Below are positions 1 through 10,653 of a stretch of 64,000 bases of DNA, piece after piece. A program made the position numbers and the translations under genes. The notes below the pieces were generated by a model, which was not told where the DNA came from, made no database searches, and saw nothing but the letters and a program-made list of their open reading frames with translations. Each line of letters opens with the position of its first letter. Positions within the stretch are counted from its first letter, which is position 1. The DNA comes from Pocillopora verrucosa (Eukaryota; Cnidaria; Anthozoa; Scleractinia; Pocilloporidae): positions 1,050,801 to 1,114,800 of the forward strand of contig NC_089312.1 of NCBI RefSeq assembly GCF_036669915.1, in the 5' to 3' direction.

Positions 1-3000
1 CCATCAGGCAGCCGGGTTATCCCCCAGTATGGAACAAATTGAAATGCTCGCTCAACATCTACCGGATGCAAGTCTCTTGAAGTTATACGTAAGTCCATGT
101 TGTGTCTAAAGTTATGCGAGAGTGCCTTGGTTTTATTTTCCATATCTTTGTTGTTGTGAGAAATTCGCGCCAGTCTCTCACCAAGTACCGCGCGCCTTGT
201 CGCCCGCGTTTTCCCGCGCTTCAGGCGATTTACATACACGTCTATTTACGTTTAGCTCTTCTTAGCTTCCTGTGTTATTTTCCTTCGCTCTTATTGGTTT
301 GGTTTTACGAAAGGTGATTAAAATGCGGAAGTTTTAGCGAGAAGATGTGCAGACTTTGATTGAAGGTGATCCTTAAATCAATAAATGGTTTGAACCCGCG
401 GGTAACATTTGATCACGTGGTCTGATCTCACTTTCGCTCTGGTTATCGAAACTTCAGTCACCGCTTCCGATGAGAGTCGTTCCCAGGACTACACTTACGC
501 GGACGATCAGGCTACACGATCCAATGGTCCATAAACGTGACGCAACGTATTCGAATGTTAACTTTCAGCCGTTGCCCTTAAATTTTGATTGAAAAGTTGC
601 AGAATACTCGTTATTGTTTAACATAGTTTGAATGAAAGTGATCTTCGCAGTGATGTGCACTACTTAGGCAGTAGTGAAAATAAGGCCTGAAAAAAATTCA
701 GGCCTGTACGGGATTTGAACCCATGACCTCTGCGATACCGGTGCAGCGCTCTACCAACTGAGCTAACAAGCCAACTGGGAGCTGGTCATGATGGTGGTTC
801 TACAGGTGAATGGTTCGTACAGGCCTGAATTTTTTTCAGGCCTTATTTTCACTACTGCCTAAGTAGTGCACATCACTGCGAAGATCACTTTCATTCATGT
901 CTTTATCCGCAGTTCAAATATATGACCTTCATATATTCTTAACCGTATATTCATCACTTCACGGGTTTATTTAGAACCACCATCATGACCAGCTCCCAGT
1001 TGGCTTGTTAGCTCAGTTGGTAGAGCGCTGCACCGGTATCGCAGAGGTCATGGGTTCAAATCCCGTACAGGCCTGAATTTTTTTTCAGGCCTTATTTTCA
1101 CTACTGCCTAAGTAGTGCACATCACTGCGAAGATCACTTTCATTCATGTCTTTATCTGCAGTTCAAATATATGACCTTCATATATTCTTAACCGTCTATT
1201 CATCACTTCACGGGTTTATTTAGAACCACCATCATGACCAGCTCCCAGTTGGCTTGTTAGCTCAGTTGGTAGAGCGCTGCACCGGTATCGCAGAGGTCAT
1301 GGGTTCAAATCCCGTACAGGCCTGAATTTTTTTCAGGCCTTATTTTCACTACTGCCTAAGTAGTGCACATCACTGCGAAGATCACTTTCATTCATGTCTT
1401 TATCCGCAGTTCAAATATATGACCTTCATATATTCTTAACCGTCTTAACATAGTTTGTTCTTTAATTCTGAATTAAATACGTAAAGTTTGTCAATATCTT
1501 AGGAAACGTTTGAAAGCGTGGTTCAACTGGATGGTGCAAACTATTTCATGTGCGACCTCGCAGATGTCAAGGTTTGTTTACTGTGTTAAAATTTGCAACA
1601 GTTATTAGGATTCAGTTACATGGCCTCAGTTCTGTGTGAGATCTGCAATTAGTCCAAAATTTGTTCCAGTACAGCAACCCATCACGTCAAACACAAGACC
1701 CATCGTTCCCTTAGTTTCAAATGAGCAGAGAATTGGGACGAGGCTTGTTGAATGGTTGAGAAAGCGTATACTCGTATTTTTCTGAGAAGTTTAATCCTTG
1801 TTGTTTACATTTATTTTGTTTTTGTGTTGTTTTCCTTTTTGTTTTTTTTATTTCATAGATTTTAGCAAGAAAACTAGGAGGAATTCCTTTGTCGATAAGT
1901 GATCAATTTGTATTCAGCAGAGCGCCAATCAGTGTGAAAAAATCGGTCGCCGTAGATCTCGCTGTAAAGGTACGAGGATTTTTTGTCGCATTCCAAAAAT
2001 TCCTCGGCAGAAGTGTTTTATAAGTTGTATTCAGGGAAGAATAGAGGAGGTAAACATAACTACAACACAGAACTCCTCAATTGCTGGAGTAAACTTTAAC
2101 CCTCTAACTCCCAAAAGTGATTAACATATATCCTCCCCATAATGTCGCTATGTTATCCAGCAAACAGGTAATGACAATACGCAAACTCATCCCCGTCATT
2201 GGCAGTTAGTTGGCAATCGATTTTCTACAGCCCACTCCCCCCCCCCCTTTTTACTCTGTTAGCGACGACTGATACCCCCCCTCCTTTTCCACTAAAAACC
2301 ATGTGACCTCCCAAAAATCCTCCATTCCCGACTCCCCCTCTTTCCCCCCCCCCTTCCCCGCGATAAATCATAACTGGTCCGTTATCTGAATGGTCACACA
2401 CGGGTGTTCTTCTTTTAATTTTTTCGCTGATTCTTTTTTTGGTTAAAAGTTACGACTTTATTCACTACAAAAGCCAGCATTTCATGAAAGCTCTTCCGTG
2501 TCTCCTAATATCAAACCTCTTTGGTATCTACCATGCTTCCTTCAATGCTAGTTGCTAAGGAATAGTATCTTCATGATGGAAGTAAAGTAATTCCCATTTA
2601 TTCCTATCAGTTTGCAGAATGTGTGAGTGCAGATTCCCCGATAACAGCTTCAAAGCTCGAAACGTTTTTAAAATGGCCGCCCCAAGCTCCCAGGACGCTG
2701 GAACAACTAAAGAATTTAGAGACGTTACATGAAGGACTTGATCTATATCTTTGGCTCAGGTAGGGTTATCATGAAAGAATCGAGACTAAGGTTAACACTT
2801 ACGAGTCTCCTCTACTCCGCAATTCACTGATTTCTCTGAGTTAAGTTATACCCTGGAAACCAGATATTTTGACTCTAAAAATATCTTTAGAGGGAGGGAG
2901 AGGGATAGTTTGTTTTGAGGGCTCCAGTCTCTTAGGTTCATCTTCTCCCTTTGCAGTGCGCTGTAAGACCTTTCCATTTGGTACTGTAGTCTGATCACTC

Positions 3001-3471
3001 GAGCAAGCCTGAGAAGGCATGTTTTCAGTGATAGTGACTGACTTTTTAGCAACCTGAGCATACTTTATCACGAGGGTCAAGCCACCTGTCTCTGATGATG
3101 ACTTTCAAGAAGGTTATCTCTTGCTTGATCCGAGTTCAAACCATTTACTCGGAGATCTTTAAAGTTTATTCTACCAAGTGAGGGCCTTTTGAGACTCAAT
3201 ACTGCGGCTTGGTCCTTTCTGTTGAAAATCCCTCATTATTTTATTTGTTCTTTTTCTCTTTTTTCCTCGCAGTTACCGTTATCCTCAAATATTTGTAGAT
3301 CAGCAAAATGTATGCAACATGCAGGATGACGTAGAAGCTATTATTGGTGATACAGTGTCGTCCAGTTCATTCGGTGGATCCTCGATCAGCTTGCCGTCAC
3401 GAAGAAGACGTTCGAAAGCAAGGTTCGGCGATAAAAACCTGATAAAGTGGATGAGTTATCACAAATTTTGA
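1..3471 (+). CDS. SUPV3L1: SUPV3L1 / SUV3 mitochondrial ATP-dependent RNA helicase, C-terminal part
   Basis: Exons 1-88 (enters from outside the window), 1503-1571, 1859-1969, 2611-2759 and 3273-3471 (TGA). All junctions are GT-AG and the phases agree (0,0,0,2); they give 204 C-terminal residues. The order of motifs follows animal SUV3: AEQIEMLA-like and QHLPDASLL in the first exon, VVQLDGANYFMCDLADVK in the second, SISDQFVFSRAPI in the third, LKWPPQAPRTL and HEGLDLYLWLS across the last junction. SUV3 unwinds double-stranded RNA in the mitochondrial matrix and works with polynucleotide phosphorylase in RNA decay. The helicase motor lies upstream of the window; what is visible is the helical-bundle and C-terminal region. 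The tail is basic and serine-rich (SLPSRRRRSKARF) and ends YHKF. Intron 1 (89-1502) holds an array of tRNA-like repeats. WDR54 follows on the same strand. The identification rests on motif order recalled for the human protein; I am confident of it. Confidence 0.95.
157..312. repeat. CCCGCG/CCAAT-rich interspersed repeat, copy 1
   Basis: This stretch carries a core CCGCGTTTTCCCGCGCTTCA with flanking TCTCTCACCAAG and TCTTATTGGTTTGG. Related copies lie at about 51530-51725 and 59150-59330. It is GC-richer than the surroundings and contains CCAAT or ATTGG boxes on both sides. It reads as a dispersed element rather than an exon. Confidence 0.55.
701..772 (-). tRNA. tRNA-like sequence, anticodon GGT by position (Thr-type, atypical)
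   Basis: The 72-nt reverse-strand sequence folds as a full cloverleaf: acceptor GGCTTGT/ACAGGCC, D stem GCTC/GAGC, T arm ATGGG-TTCAAAT-CCCGT, variable loop AGGTC. The anticodon stem CTGCA/CGCAG has one A-C mismatch and the loop is CCGGTAT, so position 33 is C rather than the near-universal T, and the anticodon reads GGT. Eukaryotes normally decode Thr with AGT, CGT and TGT. It may be a tRNA-derived repeat rather than a functional tRNA. Confidence 0.55.
1002..1073 (+). tRNA. tRNA-like sequence, anticodon GGT by position, second copy
   Basis: Same 72-nt cloverleaf as the inverted copy at 701-772, with intact A-box and B-box regions and the same C at position 33. Its 3' acceptor strand overlaps the first stem of a 9-bp hairpin (1069-1077 with 1084-1092) whose loop is a T run, so the acceptor stem and the hairpin compete for the same bases. 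No CCA is encoded, as expected for a nuclear tRNA. Confidence 0.55.
1251..1322 (+). tRNA. tRNA-like sequence, anticodon GGT by position, third copy
   Basis: Identical 72-nt core to the copy at 1002-1073, exactly 249 bp further on, again followed by the AGGCCTGAA/TTCAGGCCT hairpin. The tandem spacing and matching flanks show the whole unit was duplicated, not just the tRNA part. Confidence 0.55.
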
Positions 3472-5427
3472 GGTTATATATTCGATTATTTCATTTTAGT
3501 TCCTAGTAGAATTATATGTAAATGTGTATGTATGTATATATAAATTTTTTCGGTTTCGCGATGGCATTCGCTAAATCATGGTTTCATCATCATCATCGCT
3601 CGTTGCGCCAACGTGACGGCCTAGGCACATTAGGCCATCACGTTGTCCGCCCAACCCCCCCTGTGGCGTGCCGCCGCCATGGCTACAATGCAGCTCTTCC
3701 ATCCCGCCTTGCCTCTCTCGCTTTCGACAGTCCTTCTCCAAGTGGTCTTTGGTCTCCCTCTCGCCCTTCTCTGGCTTCGATCTTCTGGTCTGGTCTGACT
3801 TTTTTAGTCTATACCACACAGAAACCAAAAAGAAGTTTATTTCAATCAAAACAACGAAAAAAATAGTCGTAAATTAAAACTCTCGACGCGCGATTTCGTA
3901 TTTTCGGCTGCTCTGATGTGAGTAGTACTTGCTGTTCACTTTCGACCTAGCCAATTAGCGCGCCATTCACCTGTGTGGTATATTCTACCTAAAGATATTT
4001 CATGCACTGAAGACAAATTTTCTCCGACCATGATGAATTAAATGATGTGAAAGAATTATGAATTACTAGTTCAAATTCAATCCTACTGAAGACCCAAATT
4101 TTCCAAATAAAAAATATAAGTATATATTTTTTATAAACATTTTGCTAACAGAACTATTGCGTATTTTATTTAATTTTGCAGAGGCTCTACAGTTAAAATA
4201 ACAAGAGTTTCGTCGCCTGCACACAAGTTCTAAAATCTTGAAGAAGTACTTCCCACGCTCACGCTTCCTCTCTCCAAAAGGGAGAGTTCACCAAAATTAA
4301 AGACCAAGATTTGACTCAAGATGTACGTCGTCGAATTGTCGTGTCAGCTGGGCCAGTTCTCTTATGGTCTACGTGTGCTGTGACATCGTAATTTTTAGAT
4401 GGGTTTCCAGATATTTGGAACTTCTGTGTTACGCACCTTCCAACAGCTCTACATAAAAACTTTATTGTGTGGAATGTTGATTTTTCAGAGTTAAATGTGA
4501 CTTCATGAATAAACAAGTTTGTAAGAAGCCGACAATTTTCAGTTTCCATAATAATTTGTATCTTTTGTTTTAATTTTCCGTGAATGAATACTCTAACAAT
4601 AAAACATGATTTATACGTTTAGATTGGTCAAGAGGAGTCTGCTGATACCCAATTTAATATTTCCACCGATCCTTAAAACAAAGAATATAACAAATGTTCA
4701 AAGATTCTATCCCCTGGGAAAAAAAACTGCGAAAGAACACATTTGATCGAGTGTGTTATCAAGCAACACTAAAACTTCAAGTTGTGCAGTTCATATGTGG
4801 CTGAGTTAAGAAAAAAATCCTTGATTTAAAGCGGAAAGAAATGTACCCATCTGGGCCACAATTTGGATTCAATTTGCATAACTATCAAAACAGCAAGCGT
4901 ACTTTCAGTGACACACACTCGTTTTGTTTGGCATCGTGTAACAGCTGAAGGAGTGAATCACGTATTATAACATCAAGGACGAGAGGGTCACAGGAGCAAT
5001 CCCTTCAGGGATGGGATCAACTCTGCATATCATTACTTCTATAATCCATGAAAGTGTTAATGTCTTTTCTAAAATGCAACAAGTACTCAGTTCCAGCAGG
5101 AATTTTTTCTGAGGTCCTGCCTTCTATTCTAGTTCTTTTTACCTGTGGGATTCATCTCTGTTCTCTGATTTGGTTTCTTTTGTCTCTCAATAGTTTTTTT
5201 AATTGTGTTTTAATCTGAGAAAAGGTAAAGGTTTTAAGAGGTGCGCCTATTTGTCTGCCCTTCTTTGTTCGCCTCCTTGCTCGATAGGTCTGGGAACTAG
5301 CAACCAGGAGAATGCCTTGAGCCTTTAGTCCACCTGCTCACGCTGTATCATCTTCGACGAACTCTATTGCCGAATTTCACATCGAATCACTCCAGATCTA
5401 CTTTTTTAAGGCTGTCTGACGCTAAAA
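3472..5427. other. SUPV3L1 3' UTR, intergenic DNA and probable WDR54 promoter
   Basis: No exon is visible on either strand. A probable poly(A) signal for SUPV3L1 lies at 4106-4111. An imperfect hairpin (AACGTGACGGCCTA / TAGGCCATCACGTT) occupies 3610-3644. Open frames of 114 aa (3522-3866, +), 92 aa (3571-3849, -) and 77 aa (4316-4549, -) have no recognisable domain and cover low-complexity sequence, so I do not call them genes. The WDR54 promoter and 5' UTR presumably lie in the last few hundred bases. Confidence 0.6.
4106..4111 (+). terminator. Candidate poly(A) signal AATAAA for SUPV3L1
   Basis: First good AATAAA on the + strand after the SUPV3L1 stop, about 635 bases downstream. Inferred from the hexamer only. 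Confidence 0.4.
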
Positions 5428-8400
5428 ATGTTTTCTCGAGATTCATCAGTGAGCATCAAAGCCAGTGCCTCCTCCTTGTGCAACAATCTTACGGTTTTAT
5501 CATCGAAGGAGAAGCAGTCGTTAACTTATGGCGTCGTTCATAAGGCATTTGTTTGTATCACCACCGTTACTAAGGGGACTGTCGTCAACCAGAAACAAGT
5601 CTCTTGTAAAGGAGAAGGAGCTCATAGTAGCTCTGCTGTGTTGCAGGTATTTCTTTGCTTTGCTAATTGTTACACCAAGCGGGGTAATGGTTGAATTCAC
5701 ATTCAATGTACTTATATGATCAGCTTGTTTACATTAGCAAGCTTCTTTAGCCATGACCTGAGCATGATCCGGATCGACTTTACTTATGCTGGATATACAG
5801 TACACAGTAAAATATATGGTAACAATTTGGCAATCAAACGTACATGAAAACTGAAAGTGCCTCTAGATCGGTGAAAAGTTAGCTCAGGTGTTCGTTCTTC
5901 TTTGCATTTAGACCTGAAAATCAATTTACAAATTTAAGATTATAAGTCTTTTAGGAGCTGGACAAGAGTTGGGTGACTTATGGTTTGAACTGAGAATTAT
6001 GTTGTAACATTTGAACCATTTGATTGTCAGTAGCATAAACACATTTTCAACAATCTCCAGCATCTTAGTTTACATGTTATTGTCAATTACCTGATTGGCT
6101 GAATTATTCATGCATTTTGATTGGTTGTTACATAGGTCATAAATCTATTAAGAGGACAGATGCATGGGTGATGTCACCATTAACAACATTTGAATTTTTT
6201 ATACATGAAACAAATAGATTTGTTGTTGCTGTGGTTTTGTACAGTAATTTATCACAGAAGACATCAAATTAATGTGGCAAGAACATCAGTGACACACTTG
6301 GCTGCACCTCATATGCCACTTTTTGTTTTTACCACATTTTGACATTATCTGTGATCTATCACAGTCATCAAACAGATGCATGACAACATGGAATCTATTT
6401 GCTAGGAGCAGTACAGGGAGTCTTATTTCTTCACTGAGTTAATTTGTCATGTTTTGGATGATGACAAGTCACATTACTGACCCAATTGCAAATTCTATCA
6501 GATGAACACAAGTCCCGTAATTTCATCCTGAACATTTCAAACTGTTGTTATCCTGAATACATTCTGTGGTCCAAAATAATTTCAGACAACAACATTCTGT
6601 TATGTTCTGATTTTAAAATCACTTCTTACTGATGATAATTAACTTTTCAGGCAAAGTGGTGTGAACTTCCAGACAGAACTGTCTTGGTTATTACCTCTGT
6701 TAAGGGTGCCCAGGTACTATTTCCTTCTTTACTTTGTGAAAATTTTTTTTAGTGCATTGAGAGCTGTAGTTACCAGTAACATTTAGCAAGCTGGACTCCT
6801 TGTAAATCTCTGTGTGTGCTAAATATTCTATTCGGCATAACATGTGAGGCAGTGTTAAGTTACAAATAGAAAGGCCATGTTCTCATTAGTATTGCCAATT
6901 AGGGGCTTGATTAAGGTCCCTATTGACAGGCATCAGCAAAGTTCACAGAAATCTTACAAAATGCTGTGGGGGTGGGGTGACTTATGATGAAGTAGCATAC
7001 AGTTCAGGGGATGTATCAAAACTACCACAGTAGTTGCTTTTTGGTATAAAACTGAGACTTGGATAGGTTTTTTCAGAAAGGGAAGGGTTGTTCTCTTTTG
7101 GGAGATAACTAACACCTTATGATAAGTGGCACTTTTTTTTTTTTTACTGTGCACTAGTTCCCATGACATACATCAACTGATTTACTAGTTCGTGTATGAA
7201 TGGTTTATGATTTAGATGTTTGAAACTGATGGATCTATAATGATATTCTGGCAAGCACTTGGTGAATCAAAGGAAGGAGGTATGCTTTGCATGTATTTTT
7301 CTAAATCATACGCACCATTTACTAACCTTGTTTTGTTGGCCTGTACTGTAAGTTACAGACCACTTGTTTCTGTTCAGATTTGTGACCATGAATTCTTATC
7401 TAAAATGGAGTCCAATTTGGAGACCTTTGTATCACATACCATACTAAATCACACCCATACTCCCAAACTGTAAGTCATAATGAGTATACTCCTTTCATTA
7501 ATCAATATAAGACTTATTATTTATTTTTCTTATATACTTCAGTCTATTCCCATTTTGCAAGAGGAATATCAGCAGTAGGGGATAAGTATATTTGCGTTGG
7601 TGAGTAGAACTACAAGACAGATCTTTAGGATGTGTTTGTTTTAGCTTTGAACCTCTCACTCCAGTTTTAACCATTTGCACACATGTATGTTGGCAAATCA
7701 CCCTCTAAGTGTCTGTTATGTAATCTGGTAAAGAAAGTAGAAAATTAGTAATAGTTTTCATGTTGTTGAGTCCTTGAGAGAGTTGTCTATCTGCCCTTAC
7801 ATGAAGTGTCTGCCTTCAGAGGGTGTACCTCATACAAGGGTGTTGGCATATGAGAAGTGTCCGCATACAGAATTGCTCACCTTGCAGAGAATCGTCAATG
7901 TTTCAGAAGTGTTTTCCCCTTTAATATTTTTACCCACGTATGGTGGTGTACATGGAGCTCTCTGTCCACATAGGTGTGCTTGCTCAAATTTGTTACACCC
8001 AGCAAGTTTGTTATTTTAGGTACTTCTGAGGGTGGTATCATGGTGTTTGACATTCCCCCACGTGGCACAGCTGTTAAACTACAGGAGACACTTACCTCAC
8101 ACAAGACAGCCATTTGTGAGCTTGAAGCACAAGGTGGACGGATGGTGTCATCAGATGAGGAGGGTAACATCATTCTGTGGCAATCAGGAGGACATTTTAC
8201 AGAGATTATTAAGATTGATGGAAAAGGGTTAGCAATCACATCTTTTTTTTGTCTGAAGTCAACTTCACATTTTTGTGATGCCATTGATTTACCATCTAGC
8301 AAAAAACTCAAGTGTTCTGTTGTCAGGTAAAATATAATATATTCCTTAAAATATATTTTTTCTTCCAGGTTTCCCTGTTCAACACTGTGCTTGTACAAGG

Positions 8401-10653
8401 ACTTTATTATTGGTGGTTTTGCCACAGGTCACATTAGAGTCTTCAGTGTGTCATCTGGTGCACTTTGTATTGAGGCTTGTGCTCATGCTCGTTGGATCAA
8501 TGCAATGGATATTTCTGTAGAAGCAGGGCTGGTAAGGAAATTTTTTCTTCTGCATAAACTGATTTAATTATTTGGAAAATTAAGCACAATGTAGGATTTG
8601 ACCTTGCTATTAGAGCACAGCTCAAGGTGTTAAATTTCCAGCTTTACCTTGAAATAAAGGATTTTAGTCACAAGCAAACGGCAAAGAAAAAAATGCGAAT
8701 CCTAGCTTGCCCTCATTATCAGCTCTGCACAACCCACTTTTCTCCATTCACAGGAAGACTTGAGAAGAGTTGTGTAGGGATTTGCTGGGGGTCTGGCACT
8801 AATAATTATCAGTGCTAAACCCCTGGCAGAAATCCCACCGCCTTAAATTGCTCAAGTCCTCAGACTTTCCCGCGAGCGTAGGATCTGCTCGCAGGCTATG
8901 TGAGGCTCATGTAAGGATTCGGATCAATATCAGTATCTGGGCAACTGCCCACCTACCCCTCCCCTAACTCAACAATAGTCAACTGATAACAAGTTAGGGT
9001 TAATGTTGGGTTAGGGTAGGAGTAGGTGGGTAGTTGCCCAGATACTGATATACTCCAACTTCCTCTTATTTCCCAATAGTGCCATCTACCAGCAGAGTAA
9101 CAAAGAAAGTAGGCCATTTTGGACATTCATGCTGGGGCCCTTTTCTCGAAAGTCCCAGTAATTTTACAGGCCCGAAGTTATATATTTCTAAATTTTAAGG
9201 AATGATTACGCGATTCTTCAGTCAAACACTGGTCCATCCTTTTTCATTTCCTGACATCTTTATTGCTTGAATTTCAAATTTGTCAAATCTCGATCTCGAA
9301 TGAAACACGATAGACAAAAAGCCCGCTTTTCGGGCCCTTGAACTCGATAAGTCTCTCAAGAAACGAGCCCCAGCATCCTCTGTGCTCCTAGGAACAGCAG
9401 TGTTTAATTGGTGTTATTTTTGAAAAATCGAGTAAAAAAGATGATCGAGATTTCTAGCCTAGTTGTCTGTATGAAGAAAGATTTGAAACACCTATCATAA
9501 GTGTTGTAACCACCACTGTTTGGATTGTTTGTCTTTTATTGTTTATATATAATTACACGTAAATAACGTAATGTTGTTACTGTCCACAGCTTGTCACAGT
9601 TTCAGAAGACTCTAGTGTCAGAGTATGGAAGCTTTCTGCTGATAGCAGTCCAACGGTAGGTTTTTCAGCAAGGATTACTTTTTGCTGTAATTTTTGTGAT
9701 TGGCTAATCGCCCATGAAGATCCTTAGTTGTGATTGGACATTGTGATACTTTGGATTTGCGACTCTGAACTCCAAGCACAGGAAAACCTGATGAAAGGGG
9801 TAAGTTTCTAAACAAACTGTGGTGCTGCGTCGTTGGGAGAGTATAACTAAACTCCAAGCACAGGAAAACCTGATAAAAGGGTGTAAGTTTCTAAAGAAAC
9901 TGTGGTGCTACGTCGGTGGGAGAGTATAACTGGATAATTTAATATTATCGACTGAGTCGATAACGTAAATTGGCCTCCGTAAAGAGTTTAAAAGCTAACG
10001 TTTTGATAGAACTGGCCAATCGCCCTGACGAAGGGCTAACGCTCGAACCTTTAGCTTTGAAACTCTTTACGGTGGCCAATTTCCGTCAACAACTCGCTTA
10101 ATAATACCAAATTACCCTGAATGACTGATAGCCTACAAAGAGGCCCCCATCGCGGCAGAACGAGCGTTTTTCAGCCTGCGAGAACATTTGAATGGTCTGG
10201 CACTAAAGAGTGTCAGACCATTCGCAGACCTCTAGATGACTCGCGTTTCTCAAGTGCTGAAATATGCTCGCTGGCGAAGAAACGCTAGTACTGAAGCGCT
10301 AAAATTGACGACGGCCAGCTCGCAAGCTGAAAGACCAAGTACTTTGGTTCTAGTCAAACTTTACATCTGATTAGGTTGATCGGTGGCAAGAGGTTTCTCG
10401 ACCAATCACAGAGCGTAAAACAGCAAACCAAAGCAATCCAGGATGCCTTTCGGCACTCATTGGAAATTTCGCTTTAACATACTCAACGTTTGATTCTATT
10501 GCCGAAATTTTTTTCTTTCAGATGGAGATGGTATTTCAACAAGTCATTGGAGATACCCAGCTGTGTGGAGCAAGATTCACAGACTTGTCAGGAGACTCCT
10601 TTGGTGTGGCTGGATATGACTTAGCAGAGATAATAATGTTCTCCAAAAACTAG
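5428..10653 (+). CDS. WDR54: WDR54, WD-repeat protein 54
   Basis: Eight exons: 5428-5646, 6651-6713, 7216-7279, 7543-7599, 8020-8227, 8369-8531, 9590-9655, 10522-10653 (TAG). Phases chain correctly and give 323 residues, close to the ~334 of human WDR54. Family hallmarks run in order: N-terminal MFSRDSSVSIKASASSLCNN and SLTYGVVH, then MFETDGSIMIFWQALG, HFARGISAVGDKYICVGT, IMVFDIPPRGTAVKL, SFGVAGYDLAEI near the end. Several blades carry the WD-type beta-strand pattern (ILWQSG, IRVFSVSSG, VRVWKLS). The protein should form a beta-propeller scaffold; work on the mammalian protein links it to endosomal EGF-receptor signalling, but the function in cnidarians is unknown. The start is the first ATG and matches the family's MF(R/S)R start. 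A foldback repeat and a CGAAGGGCTAACG-type element lie in introns 6 and 7. Confidence 0.95.
8931..9051. repeat. Foldback element, family A (GATCAATATCAGTATCTGGG), copy 1
   Basis: An inverted repeat with arms GGATCAATATCAGTATCTGG...GTTGCCCAGATACTGATAT and inner complementary runs CCACCTACCCCTCCCC / GGAGTAGGTGGG. Related copies are at 44286-44414 and 48542-48670. It has no coding capacity and is small enough to be a MITE or snap-back element. It lies in a WDR54 intron. Confidence 0.85.
9797..10127. repeat. Inverted-repeat element, family B (ACGAAGGGCTAACGCTCG), copy 1, with duplicated end
   Basis: Two direct copies of a ~52-bp segment (GTAAGTTTCTAAA(C/G)AAACTG..., starting near 9800 and 9881) precede a foldback body. 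Its arms carry AAATTGGCCTCCGTAAAGAG on the left and CTCTTTACGGTGGCCAATTT on the right, around the core GACGAAGGGCTAACGCTCGA. The same design recurs at 38039-38285, with fragments near 47980-48075 and 49997-50090. It is a non-coding dispersed element in a WDR54 intron. Confidence 0.85.

Larger units (their letters stand above)
629..1445. repeat. Tandem and inverted array of a ~249-bp tRNA-like repeat unit
   Basis: The first intron of SUPV3L1 contains one inverted unit (about 629-797), a truncated direct unit lacking its tRNA part (about 812-961) and two full direct units whose tRNA-like starts lie 249 bp apart (1002 and 1251). Each unit has a leader (ACCACCATCATGACCAGCTC), a tRNA-like core, a hairpin AGGCCTGAA-T-run-TTCAGGCCT just downstream, and a spacer with CTTCACGGGTTTATTTAGAA. 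The first two copies face each other and form a long palindrome centred near 800-812. Copies are nearly identical, so duplication is recent or the array is being homogenised. Confidence 0.93.

Noticed and set aside
629-1445. Direct repeats with 249-bp spacing as a CRISPR-like array
   Set aside because: The repeated unit is a long tRNA-like element in a eukaryotic intron; there are no short repeats with unique spacers.
3522-3866. Overlapping 114-aa (+) and 92-aa (-) open frames downstream of SUPV3L1
   Set aside because: Both cover the same biased, serine/proline or charge-rich sequence with simple CAT repeats (HHHH, DDDD), and neither has conserved features or flanking exons.
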